A model generated the notes under the pieces. The model was not told the origin of the DNA. It saw only the letters and a list, made by a program, of their open reading frames with translations, and ran no database searches. Shown in pieces: positions 1 to 12,300 of a stretch of DNA of 64,000 nucleotides. The stretch is from assembly GCF_000276665.1 (NCBI RefSeq), contig NW_004955417.1, positions 16,839,301 to 16,903,300 on the forward strand, given 5' to 3'. Each line of letters starts with the position of its first letter. The first letter of the stretch is position 1. This DNA is from Chinchilla lanigera (Eukaryota > Chordata > Mammalia > Rodentia > Chinchillidae). The translations under genes were made by a program, and so were the position numbers.

Positions 1-302
1 GATTTTTCATTCAGTTGAATTTTTCTTAAATTTTGGTAAATTATGTTAAAGTTACTATGATTATCTAAAGAATTAATGTTGGATCTTGTCTCCCTGGGAT
101 AACTTCACTATACGAAATATCTCCTTTATAGCCAGTGTGTCATTTTCTTACCACTACCTCCTGTTGAAATATCAAACACATGGAAACTAAGGCAAATGTC
201 ATCTGCATGTGCACTTAAATGATCATTTCAAATTTCTCCACTCTCCTCTAAAAGATGCATTAATGACTTGTATTTATTATGTACACTCTTATTTTATGAC
301 AG
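1..302 (+). other. 3' part of the intron before exon 1
   Basis: AT-rich intronic sequence running to the acceptor AG at 301-302. I see no repeat or coding signal in it. Confidence 0.7.
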
Positions 303-473
303 GTTCATTTTCTTACCAATTTACTTCGCCCGGAGTCCATTATTACAGCAGTGGGTATGTTGATGAGGCTCACTCTATTTCCCTCCAAGGAGTCATTAAC
401 GTTTTACCAGCTGAAACCAGGCACCTTCCCCTGCGCCTGTTTGTGGGTAACATTGAAGCCACTTATGCTCGGG
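303..473 (+). CDS. Pkhd1l1: Pkhd1l1 exon 1 (TIG-region)
   Basis: 171 bases, acceptor AG at 301-302 and donor GTAAG at 474. It starts and ends in phase 1 (a split glycine codon on each side), so skipping it would keep the frame. It encodes [20 protein letters not shown] and then a beta-rich stretch ending in NIEATYAR, window residues 1-57. This is the closing part of one TIG-like unit and the linker to the next. Confidence 0.93.
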
Positions 474-3400
474 GTAAGATGGTTCATGATGGAAACTGTC
501 TCCAAGGTGACCCAGGGTTTATGTGACCTTCCTGGAGTGGGAGTTGGATGATGAGACATTACCTGAGGCTGTCTCTCACTACTATATGACCTTGAAAATG
601 TTTGTACTGCTCAGAGACTAGAATTTATTCTATAAAACAAGGGTGATGTTAATGTCTTCCTGTCTGCTTCCCAGAATCCGTGTATGCTTCAAATGAGATT
701 TAACCTCAAAACGTTCTGACACTCTGCATATGCCCAAAATATGTTCAAATATGTGGTGATGTTATTGTTTTATTTCCCCTATGGGAGCTGGTCTTGAACA
801 AATTGAAAACTAAATTAATGTTACTTTCACTCTTTTATGGTACAACCTTTGTCTAGGTATTTAACGCAATTGGCCAGCCTAGGACCAAGGCTTCTTGTCA
901 TTTAAAAAATGTACCAGAATTTAAAACCACCTTTGTCAAAACAAACTGAATGCAGTCTGAAAACAGTTCTTATTTTAGAATGTTATCCATGACTTACAGG
1001 AAGTTCTTTTGTCTAAAGGAGGACCTGAGACTTTGCCCTCGGGGAGCTCTGTGTCAGGCTGCCTAGCAACAGAACTGCTGTGTGGTCTGAATGATACCAG
1101 GGTCAAAGATTCAGATATATTTCTCTTTGAGCTTTCAAGTTGTATTTCACCATCTATTAGCAACATCGCTCCATCCGCTGGGACAGTAAATGAATTGGTA
1201 ACAATTACTGGACGCGGCTTCAGTAATCTCACATGTGCTAATAAGGTAAGAAAGCATCGATCTCCTTTGAAATTCCATATACTCAAAAAAGGGAAGATGT
1301 TTTGATCATACCCTCATATTTAATTTTTACCAGCTTTATGAGATGTAACTCACATACCATACAATTCACCCAAAGTATATGTACACATGCATGTATATAT
1401 ATATGCATATATAAGCATATATATATACATGTATATATTTACAGTCTATTCACAGAGTTTCACACCCATGACCAATTTTAGAGCATTTTCTTTACCCTAG
1501 AAAGAAACCTCCACCTACACCTTTGACCTCATGGCAACCATTTCATCCACCCCAACCCAGTGCAACCACCAGTCTACTTTCCATCCCTACGGATTTGCCT
1601 ATTCTGGGCATTTCTACAAACACAGCCATATAATGTGTGGTTCCCTGTGCCCAGTGTCTTCCTTTAGCCTAATGTTGCAAAGTTTATCCAATGTGTCAGG
1701 ATTCATTTCTTTGTATAGCTGAACAATATTCCATTGTATGGGATATCACATTTTATTTATCTGTTTGTCGATCGATGGATATTTGGGTTATTTTCTCTTT
1801 TTGACTATCCTGAATAATGTAGTCATGAACATGTATACAATCATAATTTAGCCTAAAAGTTAACTTAGGATGTGTCATAATCAGCTCTCAATATTAACTT
1901 TATGAGTAAAAAGTTTTCCACAGAATTAACCTTCTAAAATTATAGCTGCTGCTAGCATGAAGTGTAAGCGCCTACTGAAGTAATGCTGTGACTATTTTAT
2001 TTCATGTGCACTTTACTTTCAGGTTACAATTGGTCGCTACCCTTGTGTTGTAGAAGAAAGTAGTGCCAATTCTATTGTGTGCCATATTGACCCTCAAAAC
2101 TCAATGGAGGTTGGCGTCCGAGAGTTTGTCACTTTGGCTGTCTACAACCTGGGCACTGCTATCAACACACTGCCCGGTGAATTTGATAGGCGGTTTGCTC
2201 TCTTGCCGAACATCGACACGGTATGGCCGAATACAGGGGCGACAACAGGAATGACGAGAGTGACCCTAAAAGGCTCTGGGTTTGCAGCTTCTCTGGAAGG
2301 TGTAGAAGTCTTTATGAGTCATTTCCCATGTAAAGTTCTCGCAGTGAATTATACAGCTATCGAATGTGAAACGTCCCCTGCTCCCCAGCAGCTTGCGAAC
2401 GTTCATCTTCGGATACGCGGAGTGCCTGCCCTATGCCAGGGGAGCTGCAGCTTCTCATATTCAGACAGCATCACTCCTTACGTAGCGGGCATCTTCCCAA
2501 ACACTGTCAGAGGACCTGCAGAAGTTCTTATTGAAGGAGAAGGTTTTGGGACTGTGTTGGAAGAGATTGCTGTTTTCATTGGAAATCAACAGTTCAGAGC
2601 AATAGGTGTGAATGAAAATAACATCACTGTTCTCCTGTCTTCCCTCCCAGCTGGACTTCATGATCTCAGAGTGGTGGTGAGAAATAAAGGCTTGGCTCTG
2701 GGAAACCTGACGGTCAGCAGCCCCATGGTAGCGTCTGTCTCACCCACCTCCGGAAGCCTTGGTGGTGGAACCACTTTGGTCATCACGGGGAATGGCTTCC
2801 TTCTTGACAATACCACAGTCACTGTTGGGGAGGGCCCCTGTCAGATTATGTTTGCCAACTCCAGTGAGGTCCACTGTCGCACCCCAGCAGGGAGAGCTGG
2901 GAAGGTCAACCTGCAGATCTTGGTTAATGCACTTCCTTACCCACCTTTATCATTCACATATGCCCTGGAGGATACCCCATTTCTCAGAGGAATTGCCCCA
3001 AACACAGGTATTACAGTGATACCTACCTGCCTTTTTATCATCTTGGTGTTATATTTTCAGTATTTATTACTATAGAGTTACAATAATATCCCTAAATATG
3101 AGGTATGATCAAGATATACAGCGGCTGTTTACACTGAGAAATTATTAGAGTAAAAAGCACGTGGCTGTGACTCCCTCTCACTTCAAACTCACTTATCCCA
3201 TTGTTCTTGCCACTTTCTGAAGCAGTGCTAGAAGTCCCGTTTCCTGAGTATTTTTACAAGGTGTAATAAAAATTACGGTGAATGTTGCAGCCGAGTGCCG
3301 TCCACCGACAGGGCAGGCTGTAGAAACAGTAAGGTGTAATCTCATCCAGTTTATTCACCAATCTGCAGCTTTGGGATCTTCCCCAAAGTCAAAGTGAGTG

Positions 3401-6400
3401 TGAAAGGTAAACGTTTGGAATCGATTCACATATCCAGGACAGCACCACTAAAGACACTCCTGAAAGAGTACCTTCAGAGCTGCGTCAGAGTGGCAGGAGT
3501 AATGGGCTAAGTGTGTGTGAAGTGAAGGGTGGTACAGTATTTTGAGGGAGATGGAGGGCTGTGTGACTTTCCTGAAATAAATTTTTAAAATTTATATATT
3601 CACACATCTCATAATTATTGTGATTTTTTTTATACAGTTCTGCTTTACCCAATTAATAATTGGGATTCAAGTTGCAAGAAGCCTCATTTTATTACTGTTT
3701 TTGCAAGTTCTTAGGATAAAATTTTTAGTCAAGTTCCAACTTCCATTTAAAAACAAAATCACCACCAGCTTATAAAAAATACATGTATATCTATGGCCCC
3801 AAATGAATAAATTATTATCAGCAGTGTTGATATGGCAGAAGAAACAACTGTTAATATTCATAAGGACACGATCTTTCTAACATGGTTAATTTTTAAGATT
3901 ACTTCATTTCCATGAAACTCCAATTGATGCTATTTTTAAGGAAGTAGTTGGCACATCTAGATAAAGAAAATGCTACAAAATAAGATTTGCTTCATTATTT
4001 AGCATCACATTTTTATAAGCTTAAATTAAGTTGTCCTCTTGCTCCTTTCTCATTACGCTAATTATGCTATGCTGTTTCTAATTATTTTCAAGCTATTGGA
4101 ATGCTTATCATCTATATAGTGAATTCTAGCTGTGGTGTAATGGTTGATGCATGACTTGGAGGCCTGGGTTCAAATCCAGGTTCTTCTACTTCCTAAAATT
4201 TTAGATAAGTTTTGTTTATTCATTTGTTTACATCAGTTTTTTAGATACCTATGTAGTAAAAAGTAAAGAAATACACCCATAAAATATAGCTTAGAATGGT
4301 ATAGCTAAGAAGAATTCACTAAATGTTGGCTTTTAGCAGATGTCTTTATTTACACACAAGGAAACGTATTAGGTTTGGATAAGATATATTCTCTGCCTTT
4401 AGGAAGTTTACTATTAAAATTTTCTTTAGTATATTGTCTTACTTAGAAGCAAATGTTAAGAATAGAAATGACATTCATAAATTTGTATGCATGGAAATAA
4501 TGACATTTGTTCCTCCTTTCCATGGACCAGTTTTTTTCCTCAGCTTTCTCTGTCTTTTACAATAATGTATGTGACGTATAAGATTTGTAGGCAAGTGACA
4601 TCTGAATGGTTTAATTTACTAAACAGACAAGGAATCCATCACACTTAGAACACTGTCCCATTTGAAAGGAGAAATGTCAAATGAACATTTTAAGATTCAT
4701 AAAACAAAGTTTAGTTTGTATCTTAAAACTATTCCTAACATAAAGTATCTCATTAATATTTGAGGTCTTTATAATAATGATTCATAAGTATAATGATTAC
4801 ATTTTAGTAATCCTACTATAGTTAATTATATGGTAATTCTTGTAATTACTACTTGAATGAAAATCAAACTCTTACCTTAGGATCAGGTGTTTGTAGCAAG
4901 TTGTGGCAACTGCTATCTGGGAATTTAAAACTTAAGTATGTGGGTATTCATTTGGATGACTTATGAAAAGTTTCACATGTTTAATGCCCTCATTACATTG
5001 TCAAAAGAAGGAAGATACATTGAAAATCTTGGCTAATGTATATTCTCTGTGCGGTCATGTAAAAGTTCACATCAACATCTTTAAATTAATTTCTTTTCTC
5101 TGCACTATTTTACACCTAATTTTTACACATAATTCACCAACATATACCTGTTGAAAATATTTGACTTCAGAAAAAGAGCCCATTTTGAGAAAGTTATTGA
5201 TATCAAGGTAAAAATACTACAAAAAATAAAAATTAGTAGGTCTCATCCTTAAAATATACTCCAGTCGAGACATTCATGCTTTTTAACTCTACATCTTCTT
5301 TTTACTTTCCTCCTCTTACCTTTCTTTTCTTCTTTTTGTCTTTTTGAGACAGGGTCTTGCAGTGCAGTTCAGGCTGGGCTTAAGCTCATTTTGTAGCCCA
5401 GGCTGGTCTCAAACTTGCAACAATCCTCCTGCCTCAGCCTCCCGAGTGCTGGGATTACATGGATGCAACACCACACCAGGCTCCTCTTCTTATTTTTACT
5501 AACCTGAATTAAAAATTTAAAACTTAGTAGAGTGGCCAAAAAGGCTGGAAAATGATGAACACTGACATAATTTACTTAGTTAATATACAATAGACTATAG
5601 TGTATATTGTAGACCAGATGTATATGACATGTATTCTATTATTTCTGTTGCTTTTAAAATGATGGATATTATTTTATTTACAAAAGTAGACAGATATATC
5701 TGAATGCACGTATTGGAATTTAGATATATATTTATATCATTTGCTTCTCTTTTAAGGTCCACCAGGAACCGAAATTGAGATCACCGGATCTAACTTCGGT
5801 GTTGATATCTCAGAAATTTCAGTGATGATAAGCGACACTGGCTGTAACGTGACCATGGTCAATGACAGTGCGTTGCGGTGTGTTGTTGGAGATCACGCTG
5901 GTGGTACTCTTCCCGTGGTGCTGCACCACAAGACAAAAGGCTCTGCTGTGTCCAGTGTTGTATTTGAGTACCCACTTCACATTCAAAATATCCACCCACA
6001 ACAAGGTAGTCATGAATCTACAGGAGCATATAAATACATATATTCCTTGTTTAATGACCTACTTGTTCAATGACTATTCGGACTTATGACCCACATTTTT
6101 TGGTACAATTCTGTACATCTTGTTTACACAACCTCAATGTCTTTTTGTGCAGTGCACCTTGATGCTACAGTACTGTTATTTTTGCTGGTTATATTGTACA
6201 GTGCAGTATAGTACAGAAGTGAAGTTTTGCGTTCTGTTATACATTACAGTACTGCATGTAAGAATTATGCAAGTAAAAACAAACTCATCGAGTTGGAGTC
6301 TGAATATTGTGATGTAACCACCATATATAATTCCTCACGTAGAGGCCAATTCATTTAACGAAATAGTCGCAGGAACATAACTTGGTCATTAAACGAGGAA

Positions 6401-9303
6401 TGCCTGTAGCTTATTGTATTTTAGGCACATTCACTAAGTGTATTGTGCAAATAAACACAGCATTCATGAAACAGCAGTCTTCAAAATATATATTATTTCC
6501 GTAATGTCTGATACTAGGGAAAATAGGCTACTCAGCTTTATTTTGGATATTGAGGCAATATCCGAAAATGTATATGATTTGCCTATGTTGATGCAGAAGG
6601 GAGAGATTTGGAGCGCTCTTATGAGAGCTGTTGATTGCATATGATGCAGGTAGAACAGCTCTGCTAAAGGGTCAAAAAAAAGTATCAGGGCACTCTTTTT
6701 ATTGGGCTCACTTCTAAGGCTATTTGTTTCCGGCAGTTCCTCAGGTGGTAATAAAATTAATTCGTTTGGGGTTACAGAAATTCTCAGACATAAGCAAACT
6801 CCTTAGAAGTGACGTTACCAGTGAAACTTTTTGATGTGTGAAATGTCTCATATCATCTGGGTGCACATATTTCCTCAAGGAACCACAGGACATGATTGAA
6901 CCATTAATCATCACTGTTATTTTTGGATCTATCATTGTTTAATGTGTTTAATTTTTATCTTATGCTCCTGCCTAGTAAGATCCTTTCTACATGCTTTCGA
7001 TGTCTTTCTATCCTCTGAGGTCTTTACTGCAGAGGCGGACAGAGCCGTGGCTCCATGGATGCCAGTCTCGCTGTCAAGCGCACTTGGCATTTCCAATGAC
7101 TTTGCACACTCAAGCAGGCTCGTGGTTCTGTGCTATCTTATGAGTAGTACTGTGGTTTCATTGGTCCCTTGCAATGACCTGCAGAAGCTCCTTCACGAAT
7201 GAGCCAAAACTGCACATTCAAAGCACAGCTTCCAACTTGCGATCAATATAACCTTGAATCCATGGGGGCTGCTAGGATGCCAGGAAAGGGCACGTGAGGA
7301 AAATAGGAACAGGCTCCTTACTGATTCGCTAAAGATCCTATCTGGATTGCATCTGGTTTGGAGTCATGATTAGTTTTTTTTGTGCTGGGAATCGAACTCA
7401 AGACCTCAAGCTTGCCAGGCAGGCACAGTGCCGCTGAGCTATATCTCCAGCCCTTGGTCGTGATTATTGATGAGCACTTTCTGTATCACTGCTGTATCAT
7501 AAGGTATCCTGGGTTTTCTGAATAATTTTCATCCCTGCCTCTTCCAATATGTGAGGGACCAATACTGCCTGAACCCAGCTGATGTGATGATTTGTCAGTG
7601 GCTGCTGTACTTTATTTTAAAGGTTAGGGGAGAGCATGTGTTCTTAAGATGAACGAATCATTTTCATTGAACTGTTTTGAAACTATGATGTCTCGTACAG
7701 TATTTTATATCATGCCAGTTACACTTCATTTAGAAAAAAATAATCTTCAAACACTGCTAAAGTTTGTTCTACTTATAACACTAAAGTTTTTTCTTCATTC
7801 AGCAAAAAATAAGCCCACAAAAGGCGTAATTAATCATTTCAAGATATTGACTAATGCTTTCTATTTCTCTTAGTACTGTGTAATTTATTTAAAATTTAGC
7901 TCTACTTAAAATGACCAAGTTTCACATGGAATATTTTTTTAAAAAACTCATATTTAGAGGCTGGGGATTTAGCTCAGTGGCACAGCCCCTGCCTGGCAAG
8001 TGCGAGGTAGTGAGTTCGATTCCCAGTCCCGGAAAAAAAACCAAAACAACAAAAAACCCCCTTCATATTTAGCCATCTCTGACATGTTATTATTTCTGTA
8101 AGAAGCAATACTTTTTCTAGATGAAAATTATTTTAAAGGTTAAAAAATCTTAAAGTATAATTGATGTATTCAATTAAAGTTCTAATTGTACGTGTACGTT
8201 TTGACTACTCTGAAATTTTTTGTAGCATCTCTTTCAAGTAAAAGTTCAGTTCTGAGAAATAGTTTGCATAAATTATCAGGTGTCTGAGCCAGGCGTGGTG
8301 GCACACACCGGTAATCCCAGCACTCAGGAGGCTGAGGAAGGAGGATCATTGTGAGTTTGAGGCCAGCCTGGGCTACAAAGTGAGCTCAAGGCCAGCCTGA
8401 ACTGCGTAGCAAGACCCTGTCTCAAAAAGACAAAAAAAAAAAAAAAATTATCAGGTGTGACATTTACTCAGCTAAGAATGTTGTTTTATTAATTATAGTT
8501 CCTTATATATGTTGAATCTTAAAAACTTCTTATTTAAGGTAACTTTCTTCCACTTAAGGTTTTAAGATTAATTTAAGCAACTGTGGAGGAAGTTTTTGTT
8601 GTATTTGTCTTCACCAGGGAGCTTTGGTGGTGGCCAAATCCTGACTGTGACAGGCACTGGCTTTAATCCACAAGATTCAGTCATATTGATCTGCAGCTCG
8701 GAATGTGCAATTGATAGACTTAGATCGGATTACACAACATTACTATGTGAAATTCCACCTAGTGATGGTAAGTTGTCATGAAAAAGAATGGTAATGATTA
8801 ACTTTATAACTATCACTGTTTACATTTTTTTTTTAAAGTTTTGGGTTCTTTGGGGATAATTGAATCTCTTTTATGACTGTCTGATTGAAGTCTGACTTTA
8901 AGTAGTTTATTCAGAACTTTGTCTTCTAATTATAATTCTTTGAAGATTTAAAGTAATTTTCTGATTTTAAGTCTCATTTTAATAATTTATTTTAAGTAAA
9001 TTTTTTAAGTACTTTACTGATTTTACTAATTTTAAGTACTTTTGTTCAGAACTTTGATTTTAAGTAACTTATTCAGATTTTAAGTCTGACTTTAAGTAAT
9101 TTATTGAGAACTCTGTTTTCTAAATTTACAATTCTTTAAAGATTTCTAGTTTATGACATAAACAACTCTTAGTTGAGTACCCTGAAAAGAGACAGCTTTA
9201 GTCCTTTGTCCATGAAGTTTTCTTTGAAGATAGTACACGCTGAGGCAAAAGGATTGCCATGAGTTCAACATCCTTTCTCAAAAAACCAAAAAAGAGGGAG
9301 AGA

Positions 9304-9358
<55 letters not shown>

Positions 9359-12300
9359 NNNNNNNNNNNNNNNNNNNNNNNNNNNNNNNNNNNNNNNNNN
9401 NNNNNNNNNNNNNNNNNNNNNNNNNNNNNNNNNNNNNNNNNNNNNNNNNNNNNNNNNNNNNNNNNNNNNNNNNNNNNNNNNNNNNNNNNNNNNCACAAAT
9501 TGCTCAACTTCCTTGGGCCTTAGTCTTTCTATCTATAAAGTGAGATTCATCAGAGTAGCGTATTTTATAAACTCATTGTGAGGTTAATGCATGTAAAGTG
9601 ACCAGAATGAAGCCAAGAACACGACATGGGATTCGCTCCTGTTATTACTCTTATTTCTTTCCTTTTTGGTTGAAGCTCTAGTTTATCAGTACATATGTGT
9701 GGTGCACGATGTTCACATTCCTTGTGGAAAGCTGGCCCGTGTACGTATACATCTTAATACGTTTCCTCACGCCATTTCCCTTCCCTTCCTCTCCTCTCCG
9801 CTCAGCTCTCGATCCGCTCCTCCTTAGTACATATTTGCGGTACACACTATTTTCATTCCTTGCTCCATGTGCACAGCACAATCCCAGTTCCCTATTAGTT
9901 AAATTCTCTATCCCTTCCTTTCCTCACCCTCCTTCCCTCTCTTGGTCCTTTTCCCCTTTGAGAATGATTTAACTCACCACTTCCTATTATCTTTTATTTT
10001 GCTCTCTATTTTTACTTTGGGCTTATTCATATTAGAAAAATTATATGCTATTTAAATTTGTGCGCCTGATTTATTTCACTTCACATTATGGTCTCAGTGT
10101 GCATCTATTTTCCTACAGATGACTCAATTTATCTTTCTTATGGCAGAGTAGTACTCCACTGTGGGTAAATACAATTTCTTTATCCATTCATCTGTTGATG
10201 CACTTATGTACATTTCCAAGGTTTAGGTATTAAGAGTGTGGTGCTATAAACATGGATATGCATGTATCACTGCATAAAATAAGATGTTTTTAATTCTTTG
10301 GGGAAGATACCTAGAATGGGAATAGCTGAGTCAAATGGAATTTCTAGTTTTAGTTTTTTAAGGAACCTCCATACTGATTTCCACAGCAATTGTACTAGCT
10401 TATATTTCCAACAACAGTCTGGAAGGGTTCCCTTTCCACCACAGCTTCTCCAGCATTTGTTATTATTTAATTTATTGATGATAGCCATTCTTTCTGGGGT
10501 TAGATGGAATCTCAGTGTTGTTTTAATTTGCATTTCTCTAATGGTCAGTGATTTTTCTTTTTTTTTTTTGTACCGGGAATCAAACTCAGGACCTTCCGCT
10601 TGCCAGGCAGGTGCCTGTGCCACCTAGCTATCTCCCCAGCCCTGGTCAGTGATGTTGAACATCTCTTCATGTATTCATTGTCTGTTTGTACTTTTCTGTG
10701 AAGCATCTCTTCATTTCACTTGCCTGTTTTTTGGCTGTGTCTTTTTTGGGGGAACCCAATTTTTTTGTGTTCTTTATATAGTCTAGATATGAATCCTCTA
10801 AGGAACAGCTGCCAAAAAAACTTCCCATTCTGTAGGTTTTCTTTTCATGCTATTGCTTGTTTCTTTTTCTGTGTAGAAGTTTTTTTTTATTAATATGATC
10901 CCATTTGTTGATTCTCAGAACTATTTCCTGCACAACTGGGTTCCATCCAGAAAGTACTTGCCTACACCTGTGACTTCAAGAATTTTACCTGATTTACCTT
11001 CCAGCAGGTTTCATTTTGATATTAGTTTAGTACTGTACGTGGTGAGAGATGCGGGTCTAGACTCAGTCTTCTTCATGTGGATAACTAGTTTTCCCAATGC
11101 TATTTATTAAAGAGGTTGTCTTTTCTCCAGTGTATATTTTTGGCTCCTTTGTCAATACTTCTTTTTTTTTTAATTTAGTGGTTAAAAACCTAACTTCTGA
11201 GGCGTCTCCAAATCTCTATTTTGCCACTTATTGAGTAACTCTAGCTATGTAATTAAACTCTGCTTGTCTCTCTATTAAGTGGAGATATTATTAATCATGA
11301 TTTAATGGTTTATTTGAAATTTATATATCTAGAACTTTACACAGTAAATTTTAGTTATTATTTAGCAAAATGTAAAAGATATTTGAATAATGTGACTTGT
11401 AGGTGAATATAAAGGATATGTTTTACTGTACATTACTTTATACATTAACAAAATTTGATCGAGCTTTTTAAAATACTTTTGCTTATTTGACATTTTAAGT
11501 AAAGAGCATTGATAAAAATGAAACCTTTCCACACCTCGGCTTACTTATCATTTCAATACTGGAGTTTGTGTCCGGATAAAAATATGTGGCAATACTACGG
11601 AGATTCGGCAAGGTTGATGGGTTGCTGGTTCCTCACCTTTCGTCCTTTTCCTGCGGAGTTTCTGAAGTTGTTCTGTCTCCTCCCTTGCCTTCAGCTATCT
11701 GTCCTGCTGCTGTCGGGGTTCCTGTCTCCCGCAGCTGGTTCCTCCCTTCCCAATTTGCAAGCCTGTATCCTTCTAAGACTGGAAAACTAAACAGGTGGTT
11801 TACGTAACTGTCTATTATAACAGATTCCAAGAAAGGGTCTAAGAATTTTTACTCCGTCAATCATGTGAATGGATTTTGCAATATTCTTTTTTTTTTTTTT
11901 TTGCTAGAGGATTTTATTGCTTCACATGTAGCGTGTGTATATTAGATGCAATTGTGAGAAAAAAAAGATGTTATGCAAATATGTGAATGTTCTAGAAGTG
12001 AGTGAGGGCCTAATGGCAGAAATGTACTAAGTTTGACCCTTTTCTCATAGGCGTGGGACCTGACCAAGCGTGTGAAGTGAATGTGGTCAATGGGAAAGAT
12101 TCATCTCCGTCCACGACTCTGTTTACTTACACTATGGCACTGACTCCACTTGTCACTGAAATATCTCCCACCAGAGGCAGTACAGCAGGGGGCACCAGAC
12201 TTACAGTGCTGGGATCCGGATTCAGGTACCATCCGCACACGCATAAGTTGCTCCACGTTTCCACACTCAAGACATCCCACATGCTCTGTCCTGTGTCAGG

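Larger units (their letters stand above)
1246..2022 (+). other. Intron 2
   Basis: 777 bases, mostly filled by an antisense L1 fragment with an AT-rich palindromic patch. Confidence 0.75.
3008..5756 (+). other. Intron 3
   Basis: 2.7 kb, AT-rich. It contains a MIR relic near 4125-4215 and an antisense B1 at 5336-5483. I recognise nothing else; 3280-3580 is a less AT-rich patch I cannot assign. Confidence 0.7.
6006..8617 (+). other. Intron 4
   Basis: 2.6 kb with a Tigger-like element near its 5' end, two ID-like SINEs, a B1 SINE near its 3' end, and an unassigned, less AT-rich block at about 6650-7260. Confidence 0.75.
8768..12050 (+). other. Intron 5
   Basis: 3.3 kb. Holds a degenerate AT-rich tandem repeat, a (GA)n run with an assembly gap, a long antisense L1 with an ID-like SINE inside it, and a MIR relic. 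Confidence 0.75.

Noticed and set aside
4141..4195. tRNA-like A and B boxes
   Set aside because: Matches the tRNA-derived head of a MIR element and lacks a foldable acceptor stem.
9259..9543. Frame of Arg-Glu repeats
   Set aside because: Produced by the (GA)n run and the N gap.
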